From positions 1 through 35,350 of the forward strand of contig JAAXOC010000086.1 of the NCBI GenBank assembly GCA_014237145.1: 35,350 nucleotides of DNA, in the 5' to 3' direction. This stretch comes from ANME-2 cluster archaeon. Its GTDB lineage: Archaea > Halobacteriota > Methanosarcinia > Methanosarcinales > Methanocomedenaceae. Below are positions 33,202 through 35,350 of the stretch, one piece after another (position 1 is the first letter of the stretch; every line of letters starts with the position of its first letter). The notes beneath the pieces are model-generated. The model saw only the letters and a program-made list of their open reading frames with translations, ran no database searches and had not been told where the DNA came from. Made by a program: the position numbers and the translations under genes.

Positions 33202-33795
33202 TCAGTTCCGTCTTGCCATCACCACAAGTGCAATCCCCAGCAGTGCACTCGCCGCCCCGAACCCTGGCGACCCCTGGGAGGGGGGCTGGTTCGTGGACGA
33301 GGGGTCGGTGGCAGTGCGGGTGGGGACGGGGCCTGAGTAGTGTTCGTCAAGGATATAGGGGTTGGCGATAGTATACTGAACCCTGAGATTATTATTTATT
33401 TCTTTATTAAAAATAACGATAACATTAATTGGAACGCGACCACCTGTCCATTTACCGTTCGGTGCAATTGTCCATGTATAGACTTTTGTCCAACCAGGTT
33501 CTAAATCATATTCAGATACCCATTCATCAAAATTACTTGGACCTGAAATCACATCAAATGACTTTGTTACTCCAGGTTCATATAATTGCATATCAACAAA
33601 ACCGGCAATCTTTGAAGTAACTTCAACTTTAACTACTATGGGTTCATCAATTTTAATCTCTAAATCATTTACAGTAGCAGGTTCATCATTGCACCATGCA
33701 ATTGCTTTACCATAATCATTTTCTGCAGCATTACCGTTTGGAATCAATATAAAAATTAAAACCAAGAAAATTATTAATTTACCAATTTTTTTCAT
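33202..33795 (-). CDS. sarcinarray-type surface protein with PGF-CTERM sorting signal
   Basis: The protein has an N-terminal signal peptide (KLIIFLVLIFILIPNGNAA) and a beta-rich domain (~25-145) with phrases typical of the Methanosarcina sarcinarray family: VVKVEVTSKIAGFVDMQLYE, PGVTKSFDVISGPS and TWTIAPNGKWTGG. It then has a Pro/Ser/Thr linker (TRTATDPSSTNQPPSQGS) and the C-terminal signal PGF followed by a hydrophobic stretch and RRN. PGF-CTERM proteins are cut by archaeosortase A and linked to a lipid at the cell surface. It starts two bases before the stop of the upstream gene, so both are likely co-transcribed. Confidence 0.8.
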   Translation of the reverse strand: MKKIGKLIIFLVLIFILIPNGNAAENDYGKAIAWCNDEPATVNDLEIKIDEPIVVKVEVTSKIAGFVDMQLYEPGVTKSFDVISGPSNFDEWVSEYDLEPGWTKVYTWTIAPNGKWTGGRVPINVIVIFNKEINNNLRVQYTIANPYILDEHYSGPVPTRTATDPSSTNQPPSQGSPGFGAASALLGIALVVMARRN

Positions 33796-33796
33796 T

Positions 33797-35350
33797 TTAC
33801 CATCCTTCTGATTCTTCTAAAAATGGATTTGGATTTTCTGCTGTTGGCTTATCTCCTACACCCATAATTTTTCCAGAGGGGACCGCTAAAAATGTACCTG
33901 TCAAAAATGAAAAAGTAATTGGGGAATTATCTCCAATTATCCTATTAGTAGTAGGATCCCTTATTGGATCTATTCTTCGTTTATATATCTGCGCTTCATG
34001 CCCAAACATTGGATTCGGATGCACCTCATTATCAACATCCAGAACTGTAAATTCCACAATCTCCCCCTCAACTTCTATCATCCACGAATTAACTGTACAG
34101 ATCCACGGATTCATTGAAGGAAGTACATACGCCCCAGTTGATCCCAACAAGTTAATGTTCCTCAATTTCAGAGTATAGAACGACTCACCGGGATATGGTT
34201 CCATAGGGTCAAGATAATCCGGCTCCATATCCACACCCAGCGTCACATTCTCCTCCCAGTAAGCAAGATCATCCACATCATACTTTGACCCATTGTCTCG
34301 CACATGCTCTGCCCTCATGGTCAGGCCAATAGGAAAACACAGCGTAGACTTTAACAGACTGGCACCGTTATTATTTGCTTCCCGCACATCGTCTGCCGAT
34401 TCATTGAATTTCTCATCTATCTGCTCGTCAATATTCTCTGCCGCAGCCATATACTGCTCATTCACCTGGTACAGCACCTCATCCACATACCACTCCCGCA
34501 CTTGACTGATGGTTTTGGCACTGCAACTGGAATACTTCCCAGCGCTATAGTATCTGGACTTATCCACATACCTGCTCTGGTTCGCCTCGATCTTGTTCGT
34601 AAGGTCAATAGCAGTTGCCTGCATGGCATCAGCAGGATTGGGATACTCCATATAATTAATGTCCGGGCTCAGGTGCACATCACTTCGTATCTGCCAGGTA
34701 ATCTCATCCACCGCATACCTGGCCTCAGTCTCTAACCAGCCCGATGCAGTCACATCAAAAGTCCTGGGATCATAATTATCGCCATCCAAACCCATGTTCT
34801 TAACATTTGACTCCACATTGGGGTCAAAGGTATCGCTCTTATAGCTGTCATATGCCTCCTCTAGACCAGTGTCAGTATGTGCGACCACATAATCCACATC
34901 CTTCGAAGTATATGCGTCGTCAATATCATTGCCTGTGGAGATGGTTGTTCCGGCATAATTCAACGGAATAGAGGTCTTCGAATTCTCCTTTGCCTTCAGT
35001 GTAACAGTTACCCTATCCTCCCTGGTATCAATAGTCGTCTTATCGTTATGCTCGAGCCGTTGACATATACTAGGAACACCATTCTTAATACAGCCATATT
35101 CCACCCGATAATAATGCCGCCATACATGCTCCCTGGTCCATGTAACTTCCCATATCTCACCATAAAGATTTCCAGGAACATCTGCATCCCTCGGAACAGT
35201 CCCCACCTGGCTCATACTATCAGGCTCACCCCAGCTATCTATCGAGTGACTACTCTCATACCCGTCATGGTTCCCGAGTACAGTTGTCACTTGCCTATCA
35301 ATTCCAGTGGCAAGAGTTGTTGAATATACCTGGGGAATGATGTCCTGTAT
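33797..35350 (-). CDS. large unknown protein, 5' end outside the window
   Basis: The frame is open to the window edge (upstream of 35290 it continues QDIIPQVYSTTLATGIDRQ without a stop), so at least 517 C-terminal residues are seen and the true start is beyond 35350. The text is acidic and rich in Tyr, Trp, Asp and Asn, with long helical parts (EQYMAAAENIDEQIDEKFNE) and beta-like parts (GESFYTLKLRNINLLGSTGA). I see no membrane helix or sorting signal at its C-terminus (ending FLEESEGW). I do not recognise the family; a cell-surface or pilus-related role is suggested only by the adjoining PGF-CTERM gene. Confidence 0.7.
   Translation of the reverse strand: MQDIIPQVYSTTLATGIDRQVTTVLGNHDGYESSHSIDSWGEPDSMSQVGTVPRDADVPGNLYGEIWEVTWTREHVWRHYYRVEYGCIKNGVPSICQRLEHNDKTTIDTREDRVTVTLKAKENSKTSIPLNYAGTTISTGNDIDDAYTSKDVDYVVAHTDTGLEEAYDSYKSDTFDPNVESNVKNMGLDGDNYDPRTFDVTASGWLETEARYAVDEITWQIRSDVHLSPDINYMEYPNPADAMQATAIDLTNKIEANQSRYVDKSRYYSAGKYSSCSAKTISQVREWYVDEVLYQVNEQYMAAAENIDEQIDEKFNESADDVREANNNGASLLKSTLCFPIGLTMRAEHVRDNGSKYDVDDLAYWEENVTLGVDMEPDYLDPMEPYPGESFYTLKLRNINLLGSTGAYVLPSMNPWICTVNSWMIEVEGEIVEFTVLDVDNEVHPNPMFGHEAQIYKRRIDPIRDPTTNRIIGDNSPITFSFLTGTFLAVPSGKIMGVGDKPTAENPNPFLEESEGW

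Noticed and set aside
1-35350. CRISPR arrays, rRNA and tRNA genes
   Set aside because: I found no regularly spaced short repeats and no cloverleaf or conserved T-loop text on either strand by eye. A covariance-model search would be needed to exclude divergent tRNAs.

Overview
The window reads as a piece of an archaeal chromosome from the Methanosarcinales or a close relative such as an ANME-2 lineage. The evidence is a complete A1A0-ATP synthase operon in the Methanosarcina order H-I-K-E-C-F-A-B-D-G, a YcaO-TfuA pair of the type that thioamidates methyl-coenzyme M reductase, archaea-specific families (UPF0200, UPF0201, TrmB), TATA-like promoter elements with short leaders, and a PGF-CTERM surface protein of the Methanosarcina 'sarcinarray' type. 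No mcr, rRNA or tRNA gene is present, so the exact lineage cannot be fixed.

Layout. 1-3660 is accessory DNA: an IS1-family element with an A9C frameshift site, an AT-rich orphan DNA methyltransferase, and a GC-rich repeat patch that brackets the last ~60 codons of a type I restriction specificity gene (hsdS). 3707-12126 is the ATP synthase operon on the minus strand, including a 45-residue AhaG-like gene. 12392-14967 is a decaying zone: one intact unknown gene, a Roadblock/LC7 gene with an in-frame TAA, a coiled-coil tail without a start, a small unknown ORF, a membrane-anchored protein split by an in-frame TAG, and a membrane-protein tail. 14973-25831 is built on a segmental duplication. Two proline dehydrogenase-like genes (about 89% identical by hand count) lie 7.7 kb apart. 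The right one sits beside intact tfuA and ycaO. The left one is separated from a tfuA 3' remnant by a 5 kb cassette (TrmB regulator, CARDB-like surface protein, FtsX-type permease, ABC ATPase, SAM methyltransferase). An archaeal AAA-type ATPase with a nuclease-like C-terminal domain lies between the tfuA remnant and the right copy.

25895-30487 is a plus-strand run of housekeeping genes: radical SAM NrdG-like activase, UPF0200 kinase, UPF0201, HNH endonuclease, site-2 protease with CBS domains, HIT hydrolase and a lipoprotein. 30778-32941 is an overlapping queA-tgt pair of bacterial type, unexpected in an archaeon. 33202-35350 holds the sarcinarray-type protein and the 3' part of a large protein that runs off the window.

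Most striking points: (1) the right proline dehydrogenase copy has lost the Lys and Arg-Arg that bind the substrate carboxylate in characterised enzymes, while the left copy keeps them; (2) neighbouring genes are interrupted by in-frame TAA and TAG codons; (3) bacterial-type QueA and Tgt occur together; (4) the ABC cassette has a palindromic operator candidate between its regulator and its structural genes; (5) the ATPase/nuclease gene has two perfect 16-bp tandem repeats just upstream of its TATA box.
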